From contig NZ_CP025263.1 in assembly GCF_002843605.1 (NCBI RefSeq), positions 4,865,501-4,929,500 on the forward strand: a stretch of 64,000 nt of DNA. The letters are read 5' to 3'. The stretch comes from Pseudomonas sp. S09G 359. Its GTDB lineage: Bacteria; Pseudomonadota; Gammaproteobacteria; Pseudomonadales; Pseudomonadaceae. Shown piece by piece: positions 17,096 to 25,488 of the stretch. The notes beneath the pieces are model-generated. The model searched no databases and was not told the origin of the DNA. It saw only the letters and a list, made by a program, of their open reading frames with translations. How positions within the stretch are numbered: position 1 is the first letter of the stretch; each line of letters opens with the position of its first letter. Both the position numbers and the translations under genes were made by a program.

Positions 17096-18085
17096 ATGTA
17101 TAAAAACGATTCGGCCACGCATTCCACACAAAGCCCCGTCAGCCGCCGTGACCGGTCTTCCCGCAGCGAACCCTCATTGGCTCCATCCGCTATGTACGCC
17201 AACTTCAAGTCACTCCTCGCCAGGTCCGTGTCCCGCAGCCATGCTCGCCGCTTGATCCTTGCCCTGTGCGTGGGCTCGCTGTTGCTGAGCCTTTGGGCCT
17301 ATGCCAGCGCCGAGCCGCTGCCACTGGCGGTGCTGCTGCTGAACCTGGCGACACTGATGGTGGTTGGCCTGCAACAGTGGCTCTCACGCAAATCCATCAA
17401 GTTCCAGCCCCAGGAACTGGCTGACCGCTTGCTGCAAGTGCAGGAAAACGAACGCCACCGCTTGAGCCGCGAACTGCATGACGATATCGGCCAGTTACTC
17501 ACGGCCGCCAAGTTGCAGAGCGAATGGCTCAAGCGCCGCCTGCCGGAAGACCTGCAAAGCCAATGCACGGTGCTGTGCAACACGTTGAATGAAACCCTGG
17601 CCAAGGTGCGTGATGTTTCCGCCATCCTCAACCCGCGCCAACTGGCCAGCCTGGGCCTGGAAGCCAGCCTGCGCGCGCACCTGCTCAAGACCCTGGAAAA
17701 CACCCCGATTCACTGGAGCCTGGAATGCCAGCAACGGCTGACCGGCATCCCCGAAGAAATGGCCGTGGCAGCCTTTCGCATCACCCAGGAAGCCGTGACC
17801 AACATGCTACGCCACGCCCAGGCGCGCAATTTGCTGGTGCGCCTGCAACGCCTGCCCGAAGGCCTGTCGCTGACCATCAGCGATGACGGCCAGGGCTTTT
17901 CGCCGGCCATCAACCCCGGCCTGGAAGGTCAACGGGGCATGGCCGGCATGTCCGAGCGGATTGATCAGCTTGGCGGGTCATTATCCGTCAGCAGCCAGCC
18001 AGGCAAAGGCACACGGATCGACGCGCTTTTCCCCTGGGCGCCACGCGCCCTCGAACGGGCCAGCTCCCCTAAGGTTCTCGAGTGA
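17096..18085 (+). CDS. NarL-type sensor histidine kinase
   Basis: This 329-aa protein has two membrane segments at about residues 51-70 and 75-95 with almost no periplasmic loop, so it may sense the membrane or cytoplasm. A HisKA_3 domain with His128 (SRELHDDIGQLLTAAKLQSE) follows, then an HATPase (ITQEAVTNMLRHAQ, ISDDGQGF, GQRGMAGMSERIDQLGG). It overlaps the regulator gene by 4 bp. No good ribosome site is seen before the ATG at 17096; a later Met33 is an alternative. The signal is unknown. Confidence 0.85.
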   Translation: MYKNDSATHSTQSPVSRRDRSSRSEPSLAPSAMYANFKSLLARSVSRSHARRLILALCVGSLLLSLWAYASAEPLPLAVLLLNLATLMVVGLQQWLSRKSIKFQPQELADRLLQVQENERHRLSRELHDDIGQLLTAAKLQSEWLKRRLPEDLQSQCTVLCNTLNETLAKVRDVSAILNPRQLASLGLEASLRAHLLKTLENTPIHWSLECQQRLTGIPEEMAVAAFRITQEAVTNMLRHAQARNLLVRLQRLPEGLSLTISDDGQGFSPAINPGLEGQRGMAGMSERIDQLGGSLSVSSQPGKGTRIDALFPWAPRALERASSPKVLE

Positions 18086-18741
18086 CCTGCAAATTACTCC
18101 TGGTGGATGACCATGCACTGATCAGGGCCGGCGTGCGCGCACTGGTCCAGGATATTCCCGGCTATACGGTGATCGGCGAGGCGAGCGATGGCGCACAGTT
18201 GCTGGAGCAGTTCAGCGCCCTGCTGCCCGACATCGTGCTGCTGGACCTGTCGATGAAGCACACCGGCGGGCTGGATGCCTTGCAGCAACTCAAGCGCGCC
18301 TATCCCAAAAGCCGCGTGCTGATCCTGTCGATGCACACCGACCCGGAGCTGATCATGTGCGCGCTGGAATCCGGTGCCCACGGCTACCTGCTCAAGGACA
18401 CCACCGCCAACGAGCTTGAACACGCGCTGCTGGCGCTGAGCAACAACGAACGCTACCTGAGCCCGGCAATCGCCCACACGGTGATCAACCAGGCGCTGGT
18501 GCGCGGCCAGGGCGCCACCACCCCCGCAGGCCAGAGCCATAACCTCACCGCCCGCCAGTTGGAGATCCTGCGCCTGATCGTGCGCGGCAAATCCACGCGG
18601 GAAATCGCCCATGGGCTGGGCCTGAGCATCAAGACCGTGGAAGCGCACCGCTCGCAAATCATGAAGCGCCTGCAGATTTTCGACGTCGCAGGCCTGGTGT
18701 TATTCGCCGTGCGCGAGCAGATCATCAGCCTGGACGACTAG
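18082..18741 (+). CDS. NarL/FixJ-family response regulator
   Basis: This 219-aa protein has a receiver domain with LLLVDDHALIRAG, phosphoacceptor Asp55 (VLLDLSMKHTGG) and a switch Lys in YLLKDTT, then a LuxR-type helix-turn-helix (LTARQLEILRLIVRGKSTRE, IKTVEAHRSQIMKRL). The start is GTG inside the kinase stop (GTGA), so the two are translationally coupled. Its 3' end overlaps the convergent lipid-kinase gene by 42 bp. Confidence 0.9.
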   Translation: MTCKLLLVDDHALIRAGVRALVQDIPGYTVIGEASDGAQLLEQFSALLPDIVLLDLSMKHTGGLDALQQLKRAYPKSRVLILSMHTDPELIMCALESGAHGYLLKDTTANELEHALLALSNNERYLSPAIAHTVINQALVRGQGATTPAGQSHNLTARQLEILRLIVRGKSTREIAHGLGLSIKTVEAHRSQIMKRLQIFDVAGLVLFAVREQIISLDD

Positions 18742-19620
18742 GGGCGAGCCCACCGGCAAGTGCACGCGCAGAGCCTTGGGCACCGCCTCGAAATGCAGGT
18801 CGTCGCCCTCCAGCGGCTCGCCATCGAGGTTGATGTACAGCCCCTGCGCGACCTTGATATTGACCCATGGCAGGCGCGCCCGCACAAACATGGTGTCCAG
18901 CCCCCAGCCATTGTTCATCAGCTCACGCAGGGTGCCGACCACCTCCTGGGGCGCCGGCAGGATGCTGATATCCAGCAAGCCGTCGTCAGCCAGCGCACCC
19001 GGGCACAGCACATGCCCGCCACCCGCCTGGCGACCGTTACCGATGCCCAGCGCCAGCAGCTCGCCCTTCCAGTGAAAATCCGGGCCGTCCAGCTCGGCAT
19101 AAGCCGCCTTCAGCTCGCTGAAGCGGGTCAAGCCGGTGAACAGATACGCGGCGCCACCCAGCACCTTCTTCAAATCTTCGGACGTATTGGCAGTGACCTG
19201 GCTGCCGAAGCCGCCGGTGGCCATGTTCAGGAAAACCTGCCCGCCGACCCGACCGAGGTCGATCGCCCGTGGCGGCACGTCCAGCAGCGCCAGGGCCTGG
19301 GCAGGCTCCAGCGGCACACCGGCGGCCTTGGCGAAGTCATTCGCGGTACCCAGCGGCATCAGCACCAGGCTGGCGTCGGTCTCGGCCTGGGCCATGGCTT
19401 CGGCGACGTCGCGCAAGGTGCCGTCGCCGCCACCGGCGATGATCTGGGTGTAGCCGCCGTCCAGCGCCTCCTTGACCAGGCGCTGGGCGTCGCCGCCCTC
19501 CCATGTGACCCGCACGGCCAACTCCCCGCCCTGCTCGCGCCGGGCCTGCACGGCGGCGCGTACGTCCTCGTTAAGGGCTTGCTTGCCGTGGAGGATCAAC
19601 AGGGCTTTGGGGCTGGTCAT
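18700..19620 (-). CDS. YegS-type diacylglycerol/lipid kinase
   Basis: This 306-aa protein from the ATG at 19620 (GGAG upstream) starts MTSPKALLILHGKQA. The catalytic loop is IIAGGGDGTLRDVAEAM, followed by LMPLGTANDFAKAAG and GGFGSQVTANTSED, as in E. coli YegS. The family phosphorylates lipid alcohols such as phosphatidylglycerol with ATP. An upstream extension to 19680 lacks family residues. The last 42 bp overlap the response regulator gene on the other strand. Confidence 0.88.
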   Translation of the reverse strand: MTSPKALLILHGKQALNEDVRAAVQARREQGGELAVRVTWEGGDAQRLVKEALDGGYTQIIAGGGDGTLRDVAEAMAQAETDASLVLMPLGTANDFAKAAGVPLEPAQALALLDVPPRAIDLGRVGGQVFLNMATGGFGSQVTANTSEDLKKVLGGAAYLFTGLTRFSELKAAYAELDGPDFHWKGELLALGIGNGRQAGGGHVLCPGALADDGLLDISILPAPQEVVGTLRELMNNGWGLDTMFVRARLPWVNIKVAQGLYINLDGEPLEGDDLHFEAVPKALRVHLPVGSPLVVQADDLLAHGE

Positions 19621-19727
19621 GGGTGGGCTACTCCAGGGGGAAAGGGTTCCTGATGGATGTGGACCACAAGTAATAGGCAAAAGGTCGTCAGGCGGGAAAA
19701 TAATCCCCAGGACAATCCAGATGCAAA

Positions 19728-19816
19728 TGTGGGAGGGGGCTTGCCCCCGATAGCCGTGTGTCAGTCAGTACAGCTGATACTGAAACACTGCCATCGGGAG
19801 CAAGCCCCCTCCCACC
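19728..19816. repeat. REPIN (inverted REP pair)
   Basis: TGTGGGAGGGGGCTTGCCCC at the left and its near complement, GGGAGCAAGCCCCCTCCCAC, at the right are separated by about 45 bp. The element lies between the lipid kinase and DUF2802 genes. The right arm has one mismatch (GGGAGC for GGGGGC). Confidence 0.9.
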
Positions 19817-19836
19817 TGTTTGATCCGGGTATGCCG

Positions 19837-20229
19837 TCAGCTCTTGTGAAGCTTACTCATCAACTGCGCTTCAGCCTGGGTCAGCCCACACGACTGCGTC
19901 AGCTCATCCACGGTCGCGCCCATGCCCACCAGCTTCGCCGCCTGCGCAAACGAAAGGCTCGACGGATCACGCTGCTCAATCTGCGCCAGTTTGTCCGGCA
20001 ACGGCGCGAGGATCGCGCGCAGTTCATGCACCTCGTCCCCGACCTTCACCGCACTCTGCTGGTAATGGTCCACACGCTTGACCAACTCCAGGATGCGTCG
20101 ATCCCGCACCGCATCGCGCTCGGCCTGTTGCAGGGCCAACTCGCGCTGCTGGCGCACATAGCGCAGCAGCAATGCCAGCGTCCCGGCCCACAACAGGGCC
20201 AGGACAATTACCGCCGCCTCAAGGAACAA
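19837..20229 (-). CDS. DUF2802 protein at the end of the chemotaxis operon
   Basis: This 130-aa protein has one N-terminal membrane helix (AAVIVLALLWAGTLALLLRY), a coiled-coil region and a C-terminal helical DUF2802 segment (AAKLVGMGATVDELTQSCGL). The best reading starts at TTG 20229 directly after the cheW stop. In pseudomonads a DUF2802 gene regularly follows cheW in the large chemotaxis cluster; its role is not settled. Confidence 0.75.
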   Translation of the reverse strand: MFLEAAVIVLALLWAGTLALLLRYVRQQRELALQQAERDAVRDRRILELVKRVDHYQQSAVKVGDEVHELRAILAPLPDKLAQIEQRDPSSLSFAQAAKLVGMGATVDELTQSCGLTQAEAQLMSKLHKS

Positions 20230-20712
20230 TCAGATGCTCTCCAGTTCCGACCATTCTTCTTCGCTCATCATCTTGTCCAGCTCAACCAGAATCAGCAGTT
20301 CGCCGTTCTTGTTGCACACGCCCTGGATGAACTTGGCGGATTCTTCGTTACCCACGTTCGGCGCGGTTTCCACTTCCGATTGGCGCAGGTAAACCACTTC
20401 CGCCACGCTGTCGACCATGATCCCGACCACTTGCTTGTCGGCTTCGATGATCACAATACGCGTGTTGTCGTTGACTTCGGTTGGCACCAGGCCGAAACGC
20501 TGGCGGGTGTCGATTACCGTCACCACGTTGCCGCGCAGGTTGATGATGCCCAGCACGTAGCTTGGCGCACCCGGTACCGGAGCGATCTCGGTGTAGCGCA
20601 GCACTTCCTGCACGCGCATCACGTTAATGCCGTAGGACTCGTTGTCCAGTTTGAAGGTAACCCATTGCAGGATCGGATCATCCAAACCTTGTGCGGACGC
20701 TGACTTGTTCAT
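20230..20712 (-). CDS. cheW: Chemotaxis adaptor CheW
   Basis: This 160-aa CheW domain protein (ILQWVTFKLDNESYGINVMR, VQEVLRYTEIAPVPGAPSYV, GIINLRGNVVTVIDTR) couples receptors to CheA. The ATG at 20712 (MNKSASAQG) fits the family length; an in-frame extension to 20766 has no homologous residues. It follows parP by about 80 bp and runs directly into the DUF2802 gene. Confidence 0.93.
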   Translation of the reverse strand: MNKSASAQGLDDPILQWVTFKLDNESYGINVMRVQEVLRYTEIAPVPGAPSYVLGIINLRGNVVTVIDTRQRFGLVPTEVNDNTRIVIIEADKQVVGIMVDSVAEVVYLRQSEVETAPNVGNEESAKFIQGVCNKNGELLILVELDKMMSEEEWSELESI

Positions 20713-20792
20713 CTCTCTGACCCCTTCAAATGCCGTTGGACACGGCGTATGTACTTCTCTGACCACACTCGCATGCGGCCCTTATTGTTCAA

Positions 20793-21596
20793 TCAACTGC
20801 GTTTGGTTAGCGGCAGCGTCTTGACCGCGCCACTGGCGATCAACTCGGCCAGTTCGGCGACGTCGAGCAACGCGCACATGTGTTCGATCACGGTGCCCGC
20901 CAGCCAAGGCCGTTGGCCCCGGTGGCTGCGCCATTTGATTTCATTCGGGTCCAGGCGCAACGAGCGGCTGACTTGATGCACCGCCAGCCCCCACTCGTAG
21001 CCCTGCACCGAGATTACATATTGCAAGCCCTGGCGGAAATCATCGCGGTAGCGGTCGGGCATCACCCAGCGCGCGGTGTCCAGTACCTTGAGGTTGCCGG
21101 CCTGGCTGGGCAGGATGCCGAGGAACCACTCCGGTTGCCCGAACAGCGGCGTCAGCTCCTGGCCTTCCAGGGAATAGATCGAGCCCAGGCACACCAGCGG
21201 CACCGCCAGGGTCAACCCGGCGACGTCGAACAGCAGGCACTCGAACGGCTCCGCGGCCCAGGCCGGGCGGTCATCGCCGGCCACCGGCGGCGGCGTGATG
21301 CTCGGCGGCAGGTGCACTTCCACCACGGGCTCGACCACCACCGGCGCAACCACAACCGGCGTGATCGGTACCAGCACGGGTGCGCGCTCGGCCACTGGTG
21401 CGACCTGCGCATCGCGGGCCTGCTCTTCCAGCACCGCCAACTGGAATTCATCCAGCGTGCTTTCTGCGACTACCGCGGGCTCAAGGACCAGGATCGGTTC
21501 CGGCAGCTCTTCCTCGGTCGCATCCTGCAGCAGGGCATCCAGGTAGGATTCCAGTGCCAGTTGCGGCCGGGTCTTGAATTCGACGGGACGGTTCAT
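20793..21596 (-). CDS. parP: CheW-domain protein ParP
   Basis: This 267-aa protein begins MNRPVEFKTRPQLALESYLD. A Glu/Val/Pro-rich linker runs to about residue 110 and a C-terminal CheW-like domain follows (EPFECLLFDVAGLTLAVPLV, YEWGLAVHQVSRSLRL). In Vibrio and Pseudomonas, ParP bridges the polar ATPase ParC to chemotaxis arrays and stabilises CheA at the pole. Its ATG shares one base with the parC stop (TGATG). Confidence 0.87.
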   Translation of the reverse strand: MNRPVEFKTRPQLALESYLDALLQDATEEELPEPILVLEPAVVAESTLDEFQLAVLEEQARDAQVAPVAERAPVLVPITPVVVAPVVVEPVVEVHLPPSITPPPVAGDDRPAWAAEPFECLLFDVAGLTLAVPLVCLGSIYSLEGQELTPLFGQPEWFLGILPSQAGNLKVLDTARWVMPDRYRDDFRQGLQYVISVQGYEWGLAVHQVSRSLRLDPNEIKWRSHRGQRPWLAGTVIEHMCALLDVAELAELIASGAVKTLPLTKRS

Positions 21597-22384
21597 CACG
21601 CCACCTGCGCAACAAGCTGCTGGGACAGCAGGTGTTTGAGCAACGCGCGGTAGGCCATCACGCCACGACTCTTGCCGTCGAACTGCGAAGGCGTAAGGCC
21701 CGCACGGCTAGCATCGCGCAGGCGCGTGTCGACCGGGATATAGCCATTCCAGATGGTCTCCGGATAAGCATCGCGCAGCACCCGCAAGGTGCCGAGGGAC
21801 GCCTGGGTGCGGCGGTCAAACAAGGTCGGCACGATGCTGTAGGGCAGCGCCTGTTTGCGCGAACGGTTGATCATCGCCAGGGTACTGACCATGCGCTCCA
21901 GGCCTTTGACCGCCAGGTGCTCGGTCTGCACCGGGATCACCAGTTGCTGGCTGGCCGCCAAGGCGTTGACCATCAGCACGCCGAGCAGCGGCGGGCTGTC
22001 GATGATCGCGTAGTCGAAGTCCTGCCACAGCTGCGCCAGGGTCTTGGCGATCACCAGGCCCAGGCCGCTCTGCCCCGGCGACTGGCGCTCGAGGGTGGCC
22101 AATGCGGTGCTGGAGGGCAGCAGGGAAATGCTTTCGTTACTGGTGGGCAGCAGCAGCTGCCCAGGCAAATCGGCAGGCACGCTGCCCTTGTGCAGGAACA
22201 GGTCGTAGCAGCTGTGTTCCAGCGCATCCGGGTCGTAGCCGAAATAGCTGGTCATGGAGCCGTGGGGGTCCAGATCCACCACGACCACGCGCTTGCCCGC
22301 CTCGGCCAGCAAGCCGGCTAAGGCGATGGAGGTGGTGGTCTTGCCGACCCCACCTTTTTGATTGGCAACTGCCCAGACTCTCAT
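21596..22384 (-). CDS. parC: ParA-like ATPase ParC for polar chemotaxis arrays
   Basis: This 262-aa protein from the ATG at 22384 begins MRVWAVANQKGGVGKTTTSI with a deviant Walker A motif. Walker-type motifs VVVVDLDPHGSMTSYFG and YAIIDSPPLLGVLMVNALA follow. The MinD/ParA family member in this operon positions chemotaxis clusters at the flagellated pole through ParP. GGGAGGAACC precedes the start. It is not a chromosome partition gene: no parB or parS is nearby. Confidence 0.88.
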   Translation of the reverse strand: MRVWAVANQKGGVGKTTTSIALAGLLAEAGKRVVVVDLDPHGSMTSYFGYDPDALEHSCYDLFLHKGSVPADLPGQLLLPTSNESISLLPSSTALATLERQSPGQSGLGLVIAKTLAQLWQDFDYAIIDSPPLLGVLMVNALAASQQLVIPVQTEHLAVKGLERMVSTLAMINRSRKQALPYSIVPTLFDRRTQASLGTLRVLRDAYPETIWNGYIPVDTRLRDASRAGLTPSQFDGKSRGVMAYRALLKHLLSQQLVAQVA

Positions 22385-22435
22385 TCGGTTGGTTCCTCCC
22401 GGCAGGCACAGGCGCGACCGAGACATTGCATAAGG

Positions 22436-23323
22436 TTATTGAGCCGGTGACGGAGAATTGACGGCACCCTGTCGAACCGGCGGTTTTGCAGGGGCCGGTG
22501 CAGTTTGTGTGCCAGCCCGCTTCAAGGCCGCGTCCGGTGTTGCATTGGCGGTGCCGGTGCCGGTCAGGCTGCGGCGCACATCCAGGTTGCGCGAGACCAC
22601 CAACACCACCCGGCGGTTACGTGCGCGGCCTTCCAGCGTGGCGTTATTGGCCACCGGCTGGAACTCGCCGTAGCCCACCGACGCCAGGCGGCCAGGGTTT
22701 ACGCCCTGCATCGCGAGCATGCGCACGATGCTTGCCGCGCGCGCCGATGACAGCTCCCAGTTGGTCGGGTACTGCGCCGTGCTGATCGGCAGGTTGTCGG
22801 TAAAGCCTTCGACGTGAATCGGGTTTTCGAACGGCCGCAGGATCCCCGCCACCTTGTCGATGATGGTGAACGCCTGGTCGCTGGGCATGGCGTCGGCGCT
22901 GGCGAACAACAGGCTGGAATTAAGCTCGATCTCGACCCACAACTCATTGCCACGCACGGTCATCTGGTTGGAGCTGATCAGGTCGCCGAATGCGGCACTG
23001 ATATTGTCGGCGATGCTCTTCAGCGGGTCGCTGGTGCCACCCACGCCGGCGGCGGTTTCGTCGCTGTCGTTGACCAGCGGCTTGGCCGGGGTCACGGTCT
23101 TGGGCCGTTCTTCGCCGATGGGAATCGGCTTGAGGGCGCGGTCGGCGTCGTTGAACACGCCGATCAGCGCCTGGGAAATGACCTTGTACTTGCCTTCGTT
23201 GATCGACGAGATGGAGTACATCACCACGAAAAACGCGAACAGCAAGGTGATGAAGTCCGCGTAGGACACCAGCCAGCGTTCGTGGTTGACGTGCTCTTCA
23301 GGCTCGCGACGGCGACGGCTCAT
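22436..23323 (-). CDS. motD: Flagellar stator protein MotD (MotB-type)
   Basis: This 295-aa protein starts MSRRRREPEEHVNHERWLVS, with one membrane helix containing the proton-binding Asp (SYADFITLLFAFFVVMYSIS). An OmpA-like peptidoglycan-binding domain follows (HVEGFTDNLPI, NWELSSARAASIVRML, RARNRRVVLVV) and then a Pro/Ala-rich tail. With MotC it forms one of the two stator sets typical of Pseudomonas. The motC-motD gap is filled by a large palindrome. Confidence 0.92.
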   Translation of the reverse strand: MSRRRREPEEHVNHERWLVSYADFITLLFAFFVVMYSISSINEGKYKVISQALIGVFNDADRALKPIPIGEERPKTVTPAKPLVNDSDETAAGVGGTSDPLKSIADNISAAFGDLISSNQMTVRGNELWVEIELNSSLLFASADAMPSDQAFTIIDKVAGILRPFENPIHVEGFTDNLPISTAQYPTNWELSSARAASIVRMLAMQGVNPGRLASVGYGEFQPVANNATLEGRARNRRVVLVVSRNLDVRRSLTGTGTANATPDAALKRAGTQTAPAPAKPPVRQGAVNSPSPAQ

Positions 23324-23343
23324 TGGCAGGCAACTCTCCATTC

Positions 23344-23552
23344 AATGTGGCAAGCGGGCTTGTTATGGAGAGCGGGCTTGTTGTGGCGAGCGGGCTTGCC
23401 CGCGTTGGGGCGCGAAGCGGCCCCAAAACCCGACACACAGTTAAACCTGGAGGAATGCGGTGACTGTACTGGGGCTGCTTCGCAGCCCAACGCGGGCAAG
23501 CCCGCTCGCCACAGCAAGCCCGCTTGCCACAACAAGCCGGTTGGCCACAACA
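23344..23552. repeat. Large nested palindrome (second REPIN family) between motC and motD
   Basis: Two inverted arms each hold three tandem ~22-bp units of the type GTGGCRAGCGGGCTTG, followed by a CCCGCGTTGGG segment and a GCGAAGC hairpin. The arms face each other across about 60 bp. The element occupies nearly the full 244-bp gap between motC and motD, genes that belong to one operon. Confidence 0.88.
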
Positions 23553-23567
23553 CGCTCTCCATACCCA

Positions 23568-24308
23568 TCAATCCATGAAGCCCTGGAGCTTCAGTTCGAT
23601 GGAGCGCGGGTTCTCGCCCTCGGCAATCGACAGGATGCCTTCGAGCAGCATTTCGCGATAACGCGATTGGCGCATGGCAATCGACTTGAGCTTGCTGGCC
23701 ACCGGCAACAGCACCAGGTTGGCACTGGCCACGCCGTAGATGGTGGCCACAAACGCCACGGCAATCCCGCTGCCCAGTTGCGAAGGGTCGGCCAGGTTGC
23801 CCATCACGTGGATCAGGCCCATCACCGCACCGATGATGCCAATGGTCGGCGCGTAGCCGCCCATGCTTTCATAGACTTTGGCGGCGTTGATATCGCGGCT
23901 TTCCTGGGTGTAGAAATCCACCTCGAGGATGCTGCGGATCGCTTCCGGTTCGGCGCCGTCCACCAGCAATTGCAGGCCTTTGCGCGCGTAGCTGTCAGGC
24001 TCGGCATCGGCCACGCCTTCCAGACCCAGCAGGCCTTCCTTGCGGGCGGTGAGGCTCCAGTTGACCACGCGGTCGATGCCGCCGGGCAGGTCCACGCGCG
24101 GCGGGAAGATGATCCAGATCAGGATCTGCATCGCACGCTTGAACGAGCTCATCGGCGACTGCAACAACGCCGCGCCCACGGTGCCGCCGATCACGATCAG
24201 CGCCGCCGGGCCGTTGGCCAGCGCACCAAGGTGGCCACCTTCGAGGTAGTTGCCGCCGATGATCGCGACAAACGCCATGATGATGCCGATCAGGCTCAAT
24301 ACATCCAT
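23568..24308 (-). CDS. motC: Flagellar stator protein MotC (MotA-type)
   Basis: This 246-aa protein has four predicted membrane segments: at the N-terminus ([20 protein letters not shown]), at about 30-50, and two near 150-205 (GIIGAVMGLIHVMGNL, AVAFVATIYGVASANLVLLP). The cytoplasmic loop between segments 2 and 3 carries the charged residues that contact FliG. The ATG shares a base with the cheB stop, so the two are coupled. Confidence 0.92.
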   Translation of the reverse strand: MDVLSLIGIIMAFVAIIGGNYLEGGHLGALANGPAALIVIGGTVGAALLQSPMSSFKRAMQILIWIIFPPRVDLPGGIDRVVNWSLTARKEGLLGLEGVADAEPDSYARKGLQLLVDGAEPEAIRSILEVDFYTQESRDINAAKVYESMGGYAPTIGIIGAVMGLIHVMGNLADPSQLGSGIAVAFVATIYGVASANLVLLPVASKLKSIAMRQSRYREMLLEGILSIAEGENPRSIELKLQGFMD

Positions 24309-25441
24309 CAGAGGCAGGCCTCCACCAGGTGCTTGCCGATGTCGTCCAGGCTATAGACGGCGTCGGCCAGGTCAGCCTTGACGATGGCCATGGGCATGCC
24401 ATAGATCACACAGCTGGCTTCGTCCTGGGCCCAGATTGCGCTGCCGCCCTGCTTGAGCAGGCGCGCGCCTTCACGGCCGTCGGCGCCCATGCCGGTGAGT
24501 ACCACCGCCAGAACTTTGTCGCCGTAGGACTTGGCTGCCGAGCCGAAGGTGATATCCACACACGGCTTGTAGTTCAGGCGCTCATCGCCCGGCAGGATTT
24601 TGATCGCGCCACGCCCGTCGACCATCATCTGCTTGCCACCCGGGGCCAGCAGCGCCAGGCCTGGGCGCAGGATGTCACCGTCTTCGGCTTCCTTGACGCT
24701 GATGCGGCACAGCTTGTCCAGGCGCTCGGCGAAAGCCTTGGTGAACGCGGCAGGCATGTGCTGGATCAACACGATAGGCGCCGGGAAGTTGGCCGGCAGT
24801 TGCGTCAACACGCGTTGCAGCGCCACCGGGCCGCCGGTGGAGGTACCGATGGCCACCAGCTTGTAAGCCTTGCGCTTGGGCGCCGGCGAATGCGCAGCAG
24901 CAGGCGCCGACGTGCGCACTGGCGGCGCCGCAGGCCGTGCAACCGGCGCAGGCGCCGGGCGACCAAATGAAGAGGCTGGTGCAGGGGCTGGCGCAGCTAC
25001 CGGTGCCGGCGCGGGTGCTGGCGTGCTGAACAGGCTGCGGCGGTTACTGCGGGAAATACTGTGGACTTTCTCGCACAGCAGTTGCTTGACCTTCTCGGGG
25101 TTACGCGAGATGTCTTCGAAATTTTTCGGCAGGAAGTCCACCGCGCCGGCGTCCAGCGCATCCAGGGTCACCCGGGCGCCTTCATGGGTCAGCGAGGAGA
25201 ACATCAATACCGGGGTCGGGCAGCGTTGCATGATGTGTCGAACTGCGGTGATGCCATCCATCATCGGCATCTCGTAGTCCATGGTGATCACGTCGGGTTT
25301 CAACGCAATCGCCTGATCAATCGCCTCTTTGCCGTTAGTGGCCGTGCCGATCACCTGAATCGTTGGATCGGCGGAAAGAATTTCCGAGACGCGGCGGCGG
25401 AAGAAACCCGAATCGTCCACCACCAGGACCTTGACTGCCAT
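24308..25441 (-). CDS. cheB: Chemotaxis methylesterase CheB
   Basis: This 377-aa protein has a receiver domain ([16 protein letters not shown]; Asp55 in [13 protein letters not shown]), a long Ala/Pro linker (about 140-190), and a methylesterase domain with the catalytic Ser in AIGTSTGGP, His in LIQHMPAAF and Asp in [11 protein letters not shown]. It removes receptor methyl groups during adaptation. No cheR is in this operon. The ATG at 25441 has GGAG 7 bases upstream. Confidence 0.94.
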   Translation of the reverse strand: MAVKVLVVDDSGFFRRRVSEILSADPTIQVIGTATNGKEAIDQAIALKPDVITMDYEMPMMDGITAVRHIMQRCPTPVLMFSSLTHEGARVTLDALDAGAVDFLPKNFEDISRNPEKVKQLLCEKVHSISRSNRRSLFSTPAPAPAPVAAPAPAPASSFGRPAPAPVARPAAPPVRTSAPAAAHSPAPKRKAYKLVAIGTSTGGPVALQRVLTQLPANFPAPIVLIQHMPAAFTKAFAERLDKLCRISVKEAEDGDILRPGLALLAPGGKQMMVDGRGAIKILPGDERLNYKPCVDITFGSAAKSYGDKVLAVVLTGMGADGREGARLLKQGGSAIWAQDEASCVIYGMPMAIVKADLADAVYSLDDIGKHLVEACL

Positions 25442-25488
25442 AAACACTCCGTTAGGCGGGGCGGGCGAACCGCCCTGCCCCACCAGAA

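Noticed and set aside
21596..22384. ParA-like gene considered as a plasmid or chromosome partition gene
   Set aside because: No parB or parS nearby; it sits in the chemotaxis operon beside parP, which identifies ParC.
23344..23552. Tandem units considered as a CRISPR array
   Set aside because: Units are adjacent without unique spacers, are arranged as two inverted arms, and there are no cas genes.
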